Below are positions 9,308 through 18,750 of a stretch of DNA of 64,000 bases, piece after piece (position 1 is the first letter of the stretch; the number at the start of each line of letters is the position of its first letter). The stretch is from positions 28,816-92,815 of the forward strand of contig CAKZMM010000187.1 in the NCBI GenBank assembly GCA_937128505.1, written 5' to 3'. Position numbers and translations under genes: made by a program. The stretch is from an uncultured Thermogutta sp. (GTDB lineage: Bacteria; Planctomycetota; Planctomycetia; Pirellulales; Thermoguttaceae). The notes under the pieces were generated by a model. That model was not told the DNA's origin, made no database searches, and was given only the letters and a program-made list of their open reading frames with translations.

Positions 9308-9743
9308 GATAATTCCCTTATTCTCTCGAAATCTGTCCGAAGTCGCCTCCTTACCCCCCGTAATACCTCTAGCACCTAAACCGAGGTCATATCACTAACA
9401 CCCGAAGCCCCGCAATCTCGCCACCATGCAAAAATGAACCTCGTCGAAGCGTTCCCCGCCTTTACTCGGCTTATACTCGACTTGCCAAACTGAAGGTTCC
9501 TTTTTTTTGAAGCCTCCTCGGGGATCAACACTTCCCTCAGATCCAACCCAAACGATGCGAGCTAACTAATTTCTCCCTCAAGACTCCACGAATCCCTACG
9601 TTAAGCACTTCAGAAGAAACCCGCCCGCTTGCCAGCAAATCGTTTCCTTTCCCGCGAACTCGCTTTTTTGCGGAACGAAAAGCCCTTTGGATATTCACTT
9701 GGCCGCGAAAGCCTTGCTCTTGCGCGGTTGACCGGGCTGATGA
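9308..9743. other. Intergenic spacer, nothing recognised
   Basis: 436 bp between tsaD and the S41 protease gene on the same strand. No gene, clear terminator or long duplication was seen, apart from a short ACTCG(G/A)CTT doubling near 9473. Confidence 0.5.
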
Positions 9744-11456
9744 TCAAGGCTCGGGCTGATGAGCTCCCGCAAGTTCCCGGGATTCGGACTTTCTTCCAAT
9801 TTTCGTCCGCAGATACTCTAGCGCCAGTCGGAGCTGTGGGTCACTGGCCAGGGCCGAATCCAAATCGAATTCCACCGACCCCTCAGAGTCCTTTTCCCGC
9901 GGCATTTCCCGCTCCGGGTCGGCTGTATTCGTCCCGGAACTCGGCGAGGAATCCTCGCCTGCTGAAGGAGCGGAGCCGTTATCGGAGCTGTCGGCCTGGT
10001 TCTCCGGCTCCGTGTCTGGCTGAGGCGGTTGCCCGGACTGTGTTCCCGTGCTTCCACCGTTTGCCTCCGGAGCCTGGGGCCGATCGCTTTGCTGTTGGGT
10101 TTCCCCGGAGGTACTAACCTCACGCCGCTGACGGATTTCGCGAAGCCGCTGCTCCTGGATCAATTCGGCCATCTGCTCCATGGTCAAACGGAGCTCTAAA
10201 CCCGGATCGGGTACCACACCCCAGTCATCGGCATCAGAATCGACTGGTAGCCGATGAATTTTTTTGCCACTTGGCCGGTAGTAACTGGCGGTGGTTAGCT
10301 TCAAGGCGCTTTTTGCCCCCTCCAAGGGGATCACATTTTGAACGCTCCCCTTGCCCCAGGTGCGCTCGCCGGCAATCGCAGCGCGTTGATGGTCCTGAAG
10401 GGCACCGGCAACAATTTCGCTGCCGCTTGCACTGAAGCGATTGACCAACACCACCATCGGGAAGCCGGGAAAGCTCTCCTCCGGGTGAGCTTCCCAAGCT
10501 CGTTCCGCCAAGTTACGGCCCGCGATTTTGACGATCATCCCCTCGGTGAGAAAAAGATCCGCCGTCCGAATGGCCGCACCGAGAATTCCGCCCGGATTAA
10601 ACCGCAAATCCAAAATCAATCCCGCGATGCCGTCTTTGGAAAGCTCCTGGAGCACCTGCTTGAGTTCCTCGGCGGTTTCCCGACCGAAAACCGTCACACG
10701 CACATAGGCGATACGGGCTGATGGGTCCACCCAAAATTCCCAACTGTGATTGCCTCGGCGATGGAACCCCAAAACTGTGGGTACGTGGATGAGCTCTCGT
10801 ACCAGGGTCAATTCCTCCGTTTGTCGCGAGGCGGAACGCTGGATTTTGACTCGCACCGATGTCCCCGGCTCACCTTTCAACAATCGGACTACTTGCTCCA
10901 GAGTCATGCCCGCCGTGGATTTGCCTTCAACTTCAAGAATCACGTCCCCGGCCATGATGCCCGCTCGATAGGCCGGTGTCCCCGGGAGGGGGCTAATCAC
11001 CTGCAAGCGGCCTTTTTCCATTCCCACTTGCAGACCCACTCCGCCGAATTGCCCCTCCAAAGATCCGCGAAATTCGTCCAGCTCTTCCGGCGGTATGTAG
11101 GACGAATAGGGATCCAATTCTTGAAGGATCCCCCGAATGGCCGCCTCAACGAGTTTCCGGCGGTCGATCTTCGTCACATAATTCCGCTCCACCTGATCGA
11201 TCGTGTCGACAAGCAGTTTCTGAAGGTCGTAGAGTTCGCGAATTTCTTCTTCGCTAATGGCTGCGGGATGGGGACCGGTTGCTTGGGACAAATCCGCCGG
11301 GCCTGTCGCACCCTCCTGGCCCCACGCGCCCGAGCCCAAAGCAAAGGCCCATATCGTTAGCGCGATCAAGCCGTAAAAGCAATAGATGGTACGTGAGAGA
11401 ACCACTCCATGCCGGCAACGGCGCGACCTTAGTGAAGAAATAAGACAATGATACAT
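9744..11456 (-). CDS. S41 family C-terminal processing protease (CtpA/Prc type)
   Basis: 570 residues from the ATG at 11456, which has AAGGA ten bases upstream; a GTG at 11486 is the alternative. A single hydrophobic segment near residues 25-45 (FYGLIALTIWAFALG) is a signal peptide or anchor, so the enzyme acts in the periplasm. Residues about 125-210 form a PDZ domain (GGVGLQVGMEKGRLQVISPLPGTPA... GDVILEVEG). The tail-specific protease core follows with LDLRFNPGG, the nucleophile Ser about 344 in FSASGSE and Lys about 369 in GERTWGKGSVQ, 25 residues apart as in E. coli Prc. The last 140 residues are acidic and rich in Gln, Ser, Pro and Glu, probably disordered, ending in a short helical segment. 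Family members trim or degrade exported proteins from their C-termini. Confidence 0.93.
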   Translation of the reverse strand: MYHCLISSLRSRRCRHGVVLSRTIYCFYGLIALTIWAFALGSGAWGQEGATGPADLSQATGPHPAAISEEEIRELYDLQKLLVDTIDQVERNYVTKIDRRKLVEAAIRGILQELDPYSSYIPPEELDEFRGSLEGQFGGVGLQVGMEKGRLQVISPLPGTPAYRAGIMAGDVILEVEGKSTAGMTLEQVVRLLKGEPGTSVRVKIQRSASRQTEELTLVRELIHVPTVLGFHRRGNHSWEFWVDPSARIAYVRVTVFGRETAEELKQVLQELSKDGIAGLILDLRFNPGGILGAAIRTADLFLTEGMIVKIAGRNLAERAWEAHPEESFPGFPMVVLVNRFSASGSEIVAGALQDHQRAAIAGERTWGKGSVQNVIPLEGAKSALKLTTASYYRPSGKKIHRLPVDSDADDWGVVPDPGLELRLTMEQMAELIQEQRLREIRQRREVSTSGETQQQSDRPQAPEANGGSTGTQSGQPPQPDTEPENQADSSDNGSAPSAGEDSSPSSGTNTADPEREMPREKDSEGSVEFDLDSALASDPQLRLALEYLRTKIGRKSESRELAGAHQPEP

Positions 11457-11725
11457 TTTAGTGGATTCCTTCTGCGAAACGCTCACGCCGCCAAACCAAT
11501 TTCACCCCCCCAAGCCTACGATTGAGCTTACCGAGGCCCACCCCCTTTTCCAAACATTTTAGGCACAGGCGGCTCAAATAAAGAATTCCCCTTTCGCGAA
11601 TCGATGAAATGAGGGGAACACAGCCGCAACCATTTCGCCGTGAGTTTGTCCCCCCAAATCGCAACCGTTTTCCGGGCTTTCCCCGGCAAGACCGTCACGA
11701 ATAACCCTGCTTGTCGCGGTCTGTT

Positions 11726-11776
11726 GGCCGATAATCCACTCTCGAAACCCTTTAGGCCGATAATCCACTCTCTAAA
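11726..11776. repeat. 22-bp duplication overlapping the HAD gene stop codon
   Basis: GGCCGATAATCCACTCTC + GAAA at 11726-11747 recurs at 11755-11776 with one change (29-bp period). The second copy contains the stop codon (11772-11774) of the minus-strand HAD gene. Confidence 0.85.
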
Positions 11777-12497
11777 GATTGATGTGGATTCCCCGCTTTT
11801 CTAACTCCTCCGCAAGCGCCTTTGGCCCCTGAAAAGTTACAGCATCCCAACCACAGGCCCGAGCCCCCTCCACATTCGCCGCGTTATCATCCACGAAGAA
11901 GATTTTCTCCGGAGGAAGCCCGGCAGATTTCGTCGCAGCCTCAAAAATGGCAGCATTGGGTTTCATGGCGTGAACCTCGAAGCTCAAAACCCAGACCGGA
12001 AAAAGTTCGATGATGCCTCGGAACCGCGTTCCGATGAATTCCCAATGATTGATGCAGGTATTGGAAAGTAATCCGATTCGATAGCCCGCATGGGCAACCT
12101 GGGCAACCAGAGGCACCACATCGACATTGAGGCTAAAAATATCATTGGCAGCCGCAAGTAAAGCCGCGAAATCCGGCCGTTTCCCGATACGGTTACAGAA
12201 CTCCTCGTAAAAGCCCTCTAAATCGAGAAGCCCTAACTCTAATCGCCGCTGAAGCCCGTTTGAATAAATGACCCGGTAAACCTGCTCAGTGCTGAGGCCG
12301 GCAACCTCGCCCATCTGCCGGCACATCCGGGTAACATCAAAATCCACCAAAACCTTGCCCAGATCGAAATAAAGGAATCTTTCGTTTCTGATCATCAGTT
12401 TCCCCAGGAGCATATGAGGATTTGCCCGCAATTCCTCCCGTACCTGTAAAATCACTGGAATCAGCTCCAAGACCGTACGATCTTCCGGCGATTGCAT
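11772..12497 (-). CDS. HAD superfamily phosphatase-like hydrolase (subfamily IA)
   Basis: Up to 241 residues. HAD motifs in order: FDLGKVLVDF (nucleophile Asp, about residue 45 of the long form, with Gly in place of the second Asp as in YihX-like proteins), LLSNT (motif II), HAMKPNAAIF (motif III Lys) and FFVDDNAANV (motif IV acids). The cap is helical. The likely reaction is hydrolysis of a small phosphorylated metabolite such as a sugar phosphate, in the cytoplasm; the substrate cannot be told. The start is uncertain: the ATG at 12497 adds 34 plausible residues and lies 6 bp after the MnmE-like stop, so it may be translationally coupled; an ATG at 12395 with GGGGA upstream would give the usual family length. 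The stop codon lies in a copied 22-bp unit. Confidence 0.85.
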   Translation of the reverse strand: MQSPEDRTVLELIPVILQVREELRANPHMLLGKLMIRNERFLYFDLGKVLVDFDVTRMCRQMGEVAGLSTEQVYRVIYSNGLQRRLELGLLDLEGFYEEFCNRIGKRPDFAALLAAANDIFSLNVDVVPLVAQVAHAGYRIGLLSNTCINHWEFIGTRFRGIIELFPVWVLSFEVHAMKPNAAIFEAATKSAGLPPEKIFFVDDNAANVEGARACGWDAVTFQGPKALAEELEKRGIHINL

Positions 12498-12503
12498 TTC
12501 GGA

Positions 12504-13700
12504 TCATTCTGGGATCGTGTTTTCGCAACCGAGCCTCTTCAATGCATTGCATGACGCCGCGGGATCCCTCCCCTGGACGGCTTGTCTTAGGCTTTCGAGC
12601 CATCCGTGTTGCCGGCTTGTAAAAGGCACGGGCTCATCGCTAGCGAGTTCCCCGGGGACCAATCGCCGGACGATTGCCGCGACAAGCTCTGCAATCCCCT
12701 CACCGGTTTTGGCACTTACTAAATAAAAGCCTGTCTGGCAAGATTCGGAGCCGGACGGTTGCCCCGCCGAGTGTGTTGATAGTAGGTCAATTTTATTAAA
12801 AACCGTCAGGATGCGGTCCGGCGGCAGGATCGTTTCTTCCAACAACGCGGCCCGGTTCTGCGTCACGTCGAGCACGAAGAGTCCGAGATCCAGTTCCGTG
12901 AATGTATTACGGGCTCGAGCCATTGCCGCCTTTTCCAGGGGGTCGTCGGTGGGGCCGTAGCCCGGTGTATCGATGAGGGTCACCGGCCAACCATCCAAAG
13001 AAATCGTGGCCCGGAGTAAGTCGCGAGTGGTTCCGGCGGTTGGGTGGACGATCGCTCGGTCCTCGGCCAAAAGGCGATTAAAAAGGCTGCTTTTTCCGGC
13101 GTTTGGGGGGCCCACCAGGGCCACGACCCACCCGTCGACCATTCGCCCGCCAATGGCCCATCGAGCCACCAATCGATCAACCCGCTCCAAAGCAGTATCC
13201 CAAGCTTGGGAGAGGATGTGTTCGCGAATGGTTCGGATCTCCCTGTCCCAGTTTTCCGCCGTCTGAGCTGAGAGAATGGATGCAACCCTTCGCGTTTTGG
13301 CTTGGGTCAACGCCACGAGGGCCTCGGCCGTGATAAGCGATGGATGTGTGAGGCTCAACCAATCTTCCCATGAGATGACGGATGCACCGTGCTGCTGCGC
13401 TGCTGTCAGAATGCGACTGACCGCGACCGGCCCACCGTGACAGTAGATTTCAAATTGATGAGGGCCGATTTGAGCCGCAATAACCTTCTCGGGCGGATAC
13501 TGGGCAAATTGGAATTCACACAGCCGGACAGTGCCTAGTGTAAACGGCCGCAACGGCCGGCCCGAAATGCTGCGCAACAGTCGCGTGATTAGTCGCTCAG
13601 CCCCCAACCCGAGAATTCCTACGGAGGCGATGGCTCCTCGATTGGGGCTGGTCAACTGAGCCACGACGATGCGATCACAAAGCGTGGGCGGTACAGCCAT
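12504..13700 (-). CDS. mnmE: MnmE/TrmE-like tRNA-modification GTPase lacking the C-terminal Cys motif
   Basis: 398 residues against roughly 450 for typical MnmE. The N-terminal folate-binding-like domain is divergent but recognisable (IVVAQLTSPNRGAIASV, EIYCHGGP near 84-91). A helical segment precedes the G domain: G1 GPPNAGKSS at 197-205, G2 TAGTTRD at 221-227, G3 DTPG at 244-247, G4 NKID at 302-305 and G5 SAKTGEG near 330. The protein ends soon after RQHGWLESLRQAV, so the last helix and the CIGK-type motif, which carries a conserved Cys in classical MnmE, are missing. MnmE with MnmG modifies U34 of certain tRNAs. Whether this truncated form does so is open. The HAD gene follows after 6 bp. 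Confidence 0.85.
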   Translation of the reverse strand: MAVPPTLCDRIVVAQLTSPNRGAIASVGILGLGAERLITRLLRSISGRPLRPFTLGTVRLCEFQFAQYPPEKVIAAQIGPHQFEIYCHGGPVAVSRILTAAQQHGASVISWEDWLSLTHPSLITAEALVALTQAKTRRVASILSAQTAENWDREIRTIREHILSQAWDTALERVDRLVARWAIGGRMVDGWVVALVGPPNAGKSSLFNRLLAEDRAIVHPTAGTTRDLLRATISLDGWPVTLIDTPGYGPTDDPLEKAAMARARNTFTELDLGLFVLDVTQNRAALLEETILPPDRILTVFNKIDLLSTHSAGQPSGSESCQTGFYLVSAKTGEGIAELVAAIVRRLVPGELASDEPVPFTSRQHGWLESLRQAVQGRDPAASCNALKRLGCENTIPE

Positions 13701-14978
13701 TGATCAAAAGCAGTAATGACACTTTTATTTTGCAAACTTGGTAATCTTTATAGCGCCTTCAGTTCATTCTTCCTGATTCAGCCTTTTGACAGCCTTTCCA
13801 TTATTAGCTTTAGTAACTCTTGGTTATTACGTCCGATAACTCGATAACTTTGGCTTGACTGTGCATTGGATTACCAAGGTACATGCAGGGAAAAACTTTC
13901 ATGAGCCCGGTGGACCATGGCGAAATCCCAAAGTTTATCCCCAAACTCCGAGTTTTTCCCAGAGTCTTACCGGGGTTAGGTCCTCCACGTTTCCCACGTC
14001 AAACTTCAGAAGCGCTTGTTTTTTGTTGAGTAAATTGCATTTCGAAATAATGTTTACTAACAGCAAATTTGATCACGAAATGTTGCTTTTTTCTTGCGCA
14101 TTTTGATGTCGTCGGGTTATTCTTTGCTCCCATATCTTCTGGAAGATTAACTAGCCCGCTTATATTAACCGCATTTTGTGTTGCTAATGCTTGCGATTTC
14201 TGTGTTAATAGTGATAACCTACTTTGAATTACGACGTATTTTGTGCTGATAATGAATGCGTTCGGAGGAGGATAGAGCATCACCTTACCGACGAACGGTG
14301 TCTGCTCGCCAGGCTTGAGGTTACCAGCGGAGGGGACCAAACTTACCCCGCCATGTTACCGCAAACAGGTGTTGACATAAGGTAGGTAGGCCCAAATCGG
14401 AAAGCTCAAACTGGAGATTCGTAGTGAAGTTATGAGGAAATCCGCCCAACATAATGCTAAATACTAAGCAAGGTTATAGTAAGAATTGCTTACAGCTGAT
14501 CCCTCCCGGGCGATTGGGCCCGAATCCTCTTCCTAGATAGTTAAAACAGTTTTTCTGAAGGTTGCTCCAGTTAAAGAGAAAAAACGTTTTCATCAGCCGT
14601 GAACTGAAATGTTGTCATCAGCCATGAAGTTAGTAGACAATGTGCGTTATTCTAGGTTTCGAATTTTTATGGTCGTCTTTGCCGATGTGTCGTCTCCCCG
14701 AGCATGTGAATCCTTCAAAATCCTCAACGCCATTTCTTGATGTCGATAGTTCCTCCGGGGTCGATGAGATCCCCGATTCTCATTTCCAAAGAACTGAAGC
14801 AATTCAAAGCAGGTCAGGTGGCCCCATATTGTCTCCGGCCTCGATCTGATTTAGTTTAGTAGGGTTAGGGTGCGTCGAGGAAAAAGAAGATTAGGGTTTG
14901 ATATTCCAAAACACTCTTAGTGCGGGGTGGCTCGGGGTGCGGGGGAATTCATGAATCGTGAGTGAGGAGACGTTTGTG
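13701..14978. other. 1.28-kb spacer without a believable gene
   Basis: AT-richer than its surroundings, notably 14000-14260. It holds local doublings: CGATAACT twice at 13834-13849, related GTGTTG-TAATG-like phrases through 14170-14250, and a 20-bp unit GTTTTCATCAGCCGTGAACT at 14586-14605 copied with three changes at 14611-14630. Short open frames here lack start signals and recognisable products. Confidence 0.6.
14586..14630. repeat. 20-bp near-tandem duplication
   Basis: GTTTTCATCAGCCGTGAACT at 14586-14605 and GTTGTCATCAGCCATGAAGT at 14611-14630; 17 of 20 positions match, 25-bp period. Confidence 0.8.
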
Positions 14979-15404
14979 ATGGCGGAAAAGAAAGCGTCAG
15001 CGGTCTCCAGCAAGACCGAAGGCGACGGGACGCAGGAAAGACCCCGAAATCGCATCCTTTTGGTGGATGATGACGCCGATATTGTAGAGTCGATCCGGGC
15101 GGCTTTGGAGGCAAACGGCTATCAAGTCTTCGTCGCCAAGGACGGCAATCAAGGCCTTGTCATGGCCGAAAAAGAAGACCCGGACCTCATCATCTTGGAT
15201 ATGATGATGCCCAAGCGAAGCGGCTTTCTGGTCCTCGAACGCCTTCGCCGTACCCGTCGCGTTCCGGTGCGCATTATCATGATCACCGCCAACGAAGGGA
15301 GCCGCCACAAAGCTTATGCCGAAATGCTGGGCGTAGACGACTACATTCGCAAGCCCTTTGCGATGGATCGCTTGCTTGAGAGTGTACACCGGCTCTTGGC
15401 ATGA
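14979..15404 (+). CDS. Single-domain response regulator (CheY-like receiver)
   Basis: 141 residues. The ATG at 14979 is chosen because GAGGAG lies nine bases upstream; a GTG at 14958 is in frame. After a 25-residue polar N-terminal tail comes one receiver domain: acidic pocket DDD at 30-32, phospho-acceptor Asp 74 in LIILDMMMP, Thr 103 in MITANE and Lys 125 in IRKPF. No output domain follows, so it probably passes a signal by protein contact, taking phosphate from a histidine kinase. No kinase gene lies nearby, so the partner is unknown. Confidence 0.93.
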   Translation: MAEKKASAVSSKTEGDGTQERPRNRILLVDDDADIVESIRAALEANGYQVFVAKDGNQGLVMAEKEDPDLIILDMMMPKRSGFLVLERLRRTRRVPVRIIMITANEGSRHKAYAEMLGVDDYIRKPFAMDRLLESVHRLLA

Positions 15405-15433
15405 TCCGGAAGGATTTCTTATCGCTCCATCCT

Positions 15434-15470
15434 CCCCGTGGCCCAGCGGCGGACGGTTACCGTCATGGGG
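15434..15470 (+). terminator. Stem-loop 30 bp after the response regulator
   Basis: CCCCGTG (15434-15440) pairs with CATGGGG (15464-15470), with an inner hairpin GACGG-TTA-CCGTC. There is no immediate T run, so its role as a terminator is uncertain. Confidence 0.35.
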
Positions 15471-15778
15471 GGACCCATCTGCAAGTTATTTTTGCAAAAA
15501 ATCCGTAAAATCTCCCGTTTGAAGCTGTTGTTTAGGGCAGGGTGTTCCCGGTCCCCCAGTAGAAGGCGCGTCTTAGGCGATCGGTGCGATTTTCGGTAGC
15601 CTATCGCGTGACCTCAAAACCCCTTCGGTGCTACCCCCACCAGGCGAGGTTTTACCTCGGTCTATTGAAGCGGGTCAAAATCCCGCCGCCTGCATTTTTG
15701 TTGACTCAATCTGATAAAATTTTGGAAAGATTGGGTAATCTCGCTGGCAAGATACATCGTGATGGAGCTAAGGCACGC

Positions 15779-16657
15779 ATGCAGAATGTAAAATCGCACC
15801 CACACCCCGAAGTCGCGCAGATGGCCGAAACGCCGTCGTTAATCCCGCTCAGCGGATGGCACTGTCGGCACTATCTTTATCGTTTTAATCGCGATGTTCT
15901 TCAGACGCTCTCCAAAGACGATCTTGCGTTGGGGATTCAGCAGTTTATCGCGGCTTTCGACCCGCAAAGTATGGACAGCCCGGCGCAGCTACAAGTTTTG
16001 CTTATCGGCGGTCACAAAGCCGATTTCGGCTATATTGCCTTAGATGCGGACCCTTGTCGTGTCGACGGCATTCATTATCGACTCCTTTCCGGCCGGCTTG
16101 GGCCTGCTTTGCAACCGGCGTACTCTTTTGTATCGCTGACGGAAGTATCCGAGTATCTTCCCACGCCAGCTCAATATGCCGAAAGACTTCGGGCCGAAGG
16201 TTGGGATCCGGAAAGCGAGGAGTTCAAAAAGCAGCTCCGGCAATTCGAGAAGCGGTTGGAGGTGATGTATCGACGGCGTCTTACCCCGGATCTGCCGATG
16301 TGGCCTGCGGTTTCTTTCTACCCCATGAATAAACGACGCACGGCTGATGCCAATTGGTTTTTACTCCCTTTTGAAGAGCGCGAGAGATTGATGCACGAGC
16401 ACGGCGAAACGGGAATGAAATTCGCCGGAAAGGTGGTGCAGATGGTAACCGCGGGCATCGGCTTGGAAGATTGGGAGTGGGGGGTAACGCTCTGGGCCAC
16501 CAACCCCCAGTATTTAAAGGACATCGTTTACCGGATGCGGTTTGATCAGGTCAGTGCGCGCTACGCAGAATTTGGGCCCTTCTATTTCGGTTGGTTGGCC
16601 GACCCGAAGGAGGTCTTGCGCTTTTGCCGCGTCGGGCTTTCCGAAGTGCCACAGTAG
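15779..16657 (+). CDS. hemQ: Coproheme decarboxylase (HemQ/ChdC), chlorite-dismutase family
   Basis: 292 residues from the ATG at 15779, which has AAGG five bases upstream. The frame stays open to 15584, but that extension shows no family features. HemQ removes two propionate side chains of iron coproporphyrin III to give haem b in the coproporphyrin-dependent pathway, using peroxide. Diagnostic blocks: SFYPMNKRR (Tyr 181, the likely radical Tyr), NWFLLPFEERERLMHEHGETG (His about 208, the likely proximal ligand), GIGLEDWEWGVTLWATNP and VYRMRFDQVSARYAEFGPF. The fold is the usual double ferredoxin-like dimer-type chlorite dismutase. Cytoplasmic. No other haem genes are adjacent; the fragment at the window start belongs to the URO-D superfamily but is 15 kb away. 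Confidence 0.92.
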   Translation: MQNVKSHPHPEVAQMAETPSLIPLSGWHCRHYLYRFNRDVLQTLSKDDLALGIQQFIAAFDPQSMDSPAQLQVLLIGGHKADFGYIALDADPCRVDGIHYRLLSGRLGPALQPAYSFVSLTEVSEYLPTPAQYAERLRAEGWDPESEEFKKQLRQFEKRLEVMYRRRLTPDLPMWPAVSFYPMNKRRTADANWFLLPFEERERLMHEHGETGMKFAGKVVQMVTAGIGLEDWEWGVTLWATNPQYLKDIVYRMRFDQVSARYAEFGPFYFGWLADPKEVLRFCRVGLSEVPQ

Positions 16658-16800
16658 CCGGGGGTCATCCCGAAGCCTTTGAATTGCGGAAGGCGATTGG
16701 GGAGTTTACTCTCGAGCTTACCAGCGCGCTAGTTTGACAGACGGTTTTGGTTCGGGGATTAGCCGCGCTTCAGGCCTTCCCATCAATCACGGAGTTGGCG

Positions 16801-18294
16801 TTACCGTGCCGCTTCCGGCTTCGGCTTGAGGACAAGTGTAACCGTTGTGCCGATCGGCGGAATCCGCTCCTCATAGCAGCGGAAAAGCAGCGCGGCATTG
16901 GCCGCCGTGCTTTCGATAGGTACATCCAAAACAGCGGCGGGAAAATTCGAGACACAAATGAGTTCGCCCTCCTGATCGGCCAAATAAACTTGTCGGCCCG
17001 TCCGCTCGTCCCGTACAAACGCGCTGCCTGCAAACACCCACGGAAGCCGCATGGGTTGCCAAGCTTCCCAGCCATCCTTCGGATCCAGTTCGTCATCCCA
17101 AGAATTGGCGGAGACCCCGTCAAAGAGCCGAAACATCAGCGACAGATCCTGAATCCAATCCTGGCCGGCTGCTGACCGGCGGTTGCCTTGCTCGTCAATC
17201 CAGCGGACTTCCACCGCAATTTCGCTTCCACTAGGGGGACGAAATTCGGGAGCAAACTGCACGGGCGATCCCTCTCTCGCCCCCAGCGCTAGAAGTCCGG
17301 CGTGGACCACGTAAGCCGGGCATCCCACGCTTAGGATTGATTCATGCTCCTTTGAGCCGCGGACACACGCGAAGAGCTCCAGGGGAACCTGGTTCTGGCA
17401 AACCTGCGCGATCAGCACTAATTCCCGAGTCACGGGATCCACCCACGCCGGATAACTGGGGTGTAATCGTTGAAGACGATCCGGAGCCGCCACCAACGGC
17501 ACCGGCTCAGTATCCGCCGGTTTTGATGCCGGACGGTTTTCATCTGCTTTTGAGCGATCCGGTTGTAAGCCCCGGCTGTCCGAGCTTCCAAGTCCAGCGC
17601 TCCTCGGAAGCCCATCGGGGCTGACCGCGAGGGTGTTTTTCTCTTGCTGCCTGGCTGAGCCGGTTACCCCCGCCAAAGGACCTTGCCGAACCTCCGGTTT
17701 GGAGCTCACTTCCGGTGTTGTGGCATCTTCTGAGGCCGTGGCAGGGAGCCCTCTGCTTTCGGCCAAAACATCAGTTGAAGCCGGTGATTGAACCGCGCTA
17801 GTCGAATCCTCCGTGGGAAGGGCCGCTCTAGCGGAATCCTCGCCAGGAATTCGCAACTCCCCTCTACCCCCGCCAAGATCAACCGAGGAAGGGCCGGGTA
17901 GACCCTCTTTTCGAGCAAGTTGCCAGGGTTCGCCTCCGTGATCCTGAGATGCCGCTCCATCGATCGGCTCCCCCCTAAGACGTTGCCGCAGCTCTGCCGT
18001 GCCGACGCTTTCCGAGGATTCCCTCGGAAGAACTTTCCCCGACATTTGATCAGAGACTGCGGGCCACTGATCAGAGACTTCAGGCCGTTGCCCCCCGGGG
18101 GGTCGGATGGCATCATCCCTGCCTGGCTCGCCCGATCCACACCCCGCCAAGACCATCACACATCCTATCGAGACCAACCATAGCGAAAGCGTGCAAAAAA
18201 CGGGCGTTTCGCCCGCGAAGCCCCCGCGAGGAGTGCCGGTACCTGAAGTTTCGCGGACCCATGACGGAAAGCGTCGGATTAACCTGGGGGACAT
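16801..18294 (-). CDS. YdjY-domain lipoprotein
   Basis: 497 residues with a strong GGAGG five bases before the ATG at 18294. A long n-region is followed by LWLVSIGCVMVLAGC: a lipobox with Cys 52 as the likely lipidated residue. Residues 55-275 are low-complexity, rich in Ser, Pro, Glu and Gln, and contain an in-frame duplicated heptad. The C-terminal 215 residues match what I recall of the YdjY domain of planctomycetes: ELVLIAQVC, ELFACVRGSKEHESIL, AYVVHAGLLALGA, VRWID, WVFAGSAFV, ELICVSNFPAAVLD and RIPPIGTTVTLVLKPK. The protein is probably attached to a membrane facing the periplasm. The biochemical role of YdjY is not established as far as I know. It is convergent with hemQ. Confidence 0.85.
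   Translation of the reverse strand: MSPRLIRRFPSWVRETSGTGTPRGGFAGETPVFCTLSLWLVSIGCVMVLAGCGSGEPGRDDAIRPPGGQRPEVSDQWPAVSDQMSGKVLPRESSESVGTAELRQRLRGEPIDGAASQDHGGEPWQLARKEGLPGPSSVDLGGGRGELRIPGEDSARAALPTEDSTSAVQSPASTDVLAESRGLPATASEDATTPEVSSKPEVRQGPLAGVTGSARQQEKNTLAVSPDGLPRSAGLGSSDSRGLQPDRSKADENRPASKPADTEPVPLVAAPDRLQRLHPSYPAWVDPVTRELVLIAQVCQNQVPLELFACVRGSKEHESILSVGCPAYVVHAGLLALGAREGSPVQFAPEFRPPSGSEIAVEVRWIDEQGNRRSAAGQDWIQDLSLMFRLFDGVSANSWDDELDPKDGWEAWQPMRLPWVFAGSAFVRDERTGRQVYLADQEGELICVSNFPAAVLDVPIESTAANAALLFRCYEERIPPIGTTVTLVLKPKPEAAR
18047..18088. repeat. In-frame 21-bp tandem duplication inside the YdjY lipoprotein gene
   Basis: TGATCAGAGACTGCGGGCCA(C) at 18047-18067 recurs as TGATCAGAGACTTCAGGCCG(T) at 18068-18088. 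The protein reads PEVSDQW then PAVSDQM. Confidence 0.8.
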
Positions 18295-18750
18295 TATTCC
18301 TCCCTCCGGAAGCGGTTAACATTCACCTCGTTCTTGCCGGTTCCATGATATTTTACTCCCAAAGGTGCTTTTTCGGGAAAAGCTCCGCCAGCAAATCCAC
18401 CGGGGAAAGCTTCGGCAGCAAATCCCGACTGCGCCCGACGGTTATGAGACCACTGCGATTCTCCTCGAGAGGAAGCGATACGCCCGGCGGGGGACCGAGT
18501 CTCCACGAAGTGACTCAAGATTTGACACGATGGAGGAAGCCATGCGGATATGGAGATGGAAAAAGGGCTTAGCCTCGAATCGGCCTCGGCTAAGCCAAAG
18601 GGTCAATCTATCGGGCGGTTTTCGAACCCGACAAGCGAACGGCATCGGTGCATTGCCTCGAAGGGCCTCCCCTCTATAGGATTGTTAACCGCTCCGCCGA
18701 ATTTACTTCTGATGGGATAAAGCTGCTACTAAAGTAGCTTCGGCTTTGCC
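18295..18750. other. Divergent spacer with one duplication
   Basis: 456 bp between the divergent YdjY gene and the gene at 18751; promoters for both should lie here but no confident -35/-10 pair was seen. A 25-26 bp unit beginning GGGAAAAGCTCCGCCAGC at 18375-18400 is followed by a diverged copy beginning GGGAAAGCTTCGGCAGC at 18403-18427. Confidence 0.6.

Noticed and set aside
15584..15778. N-terminal extension of HemQ
   Set aside because: Basic, unconserved-looking sequence; the start at 15779 has a ribosome site and gives a normal length.
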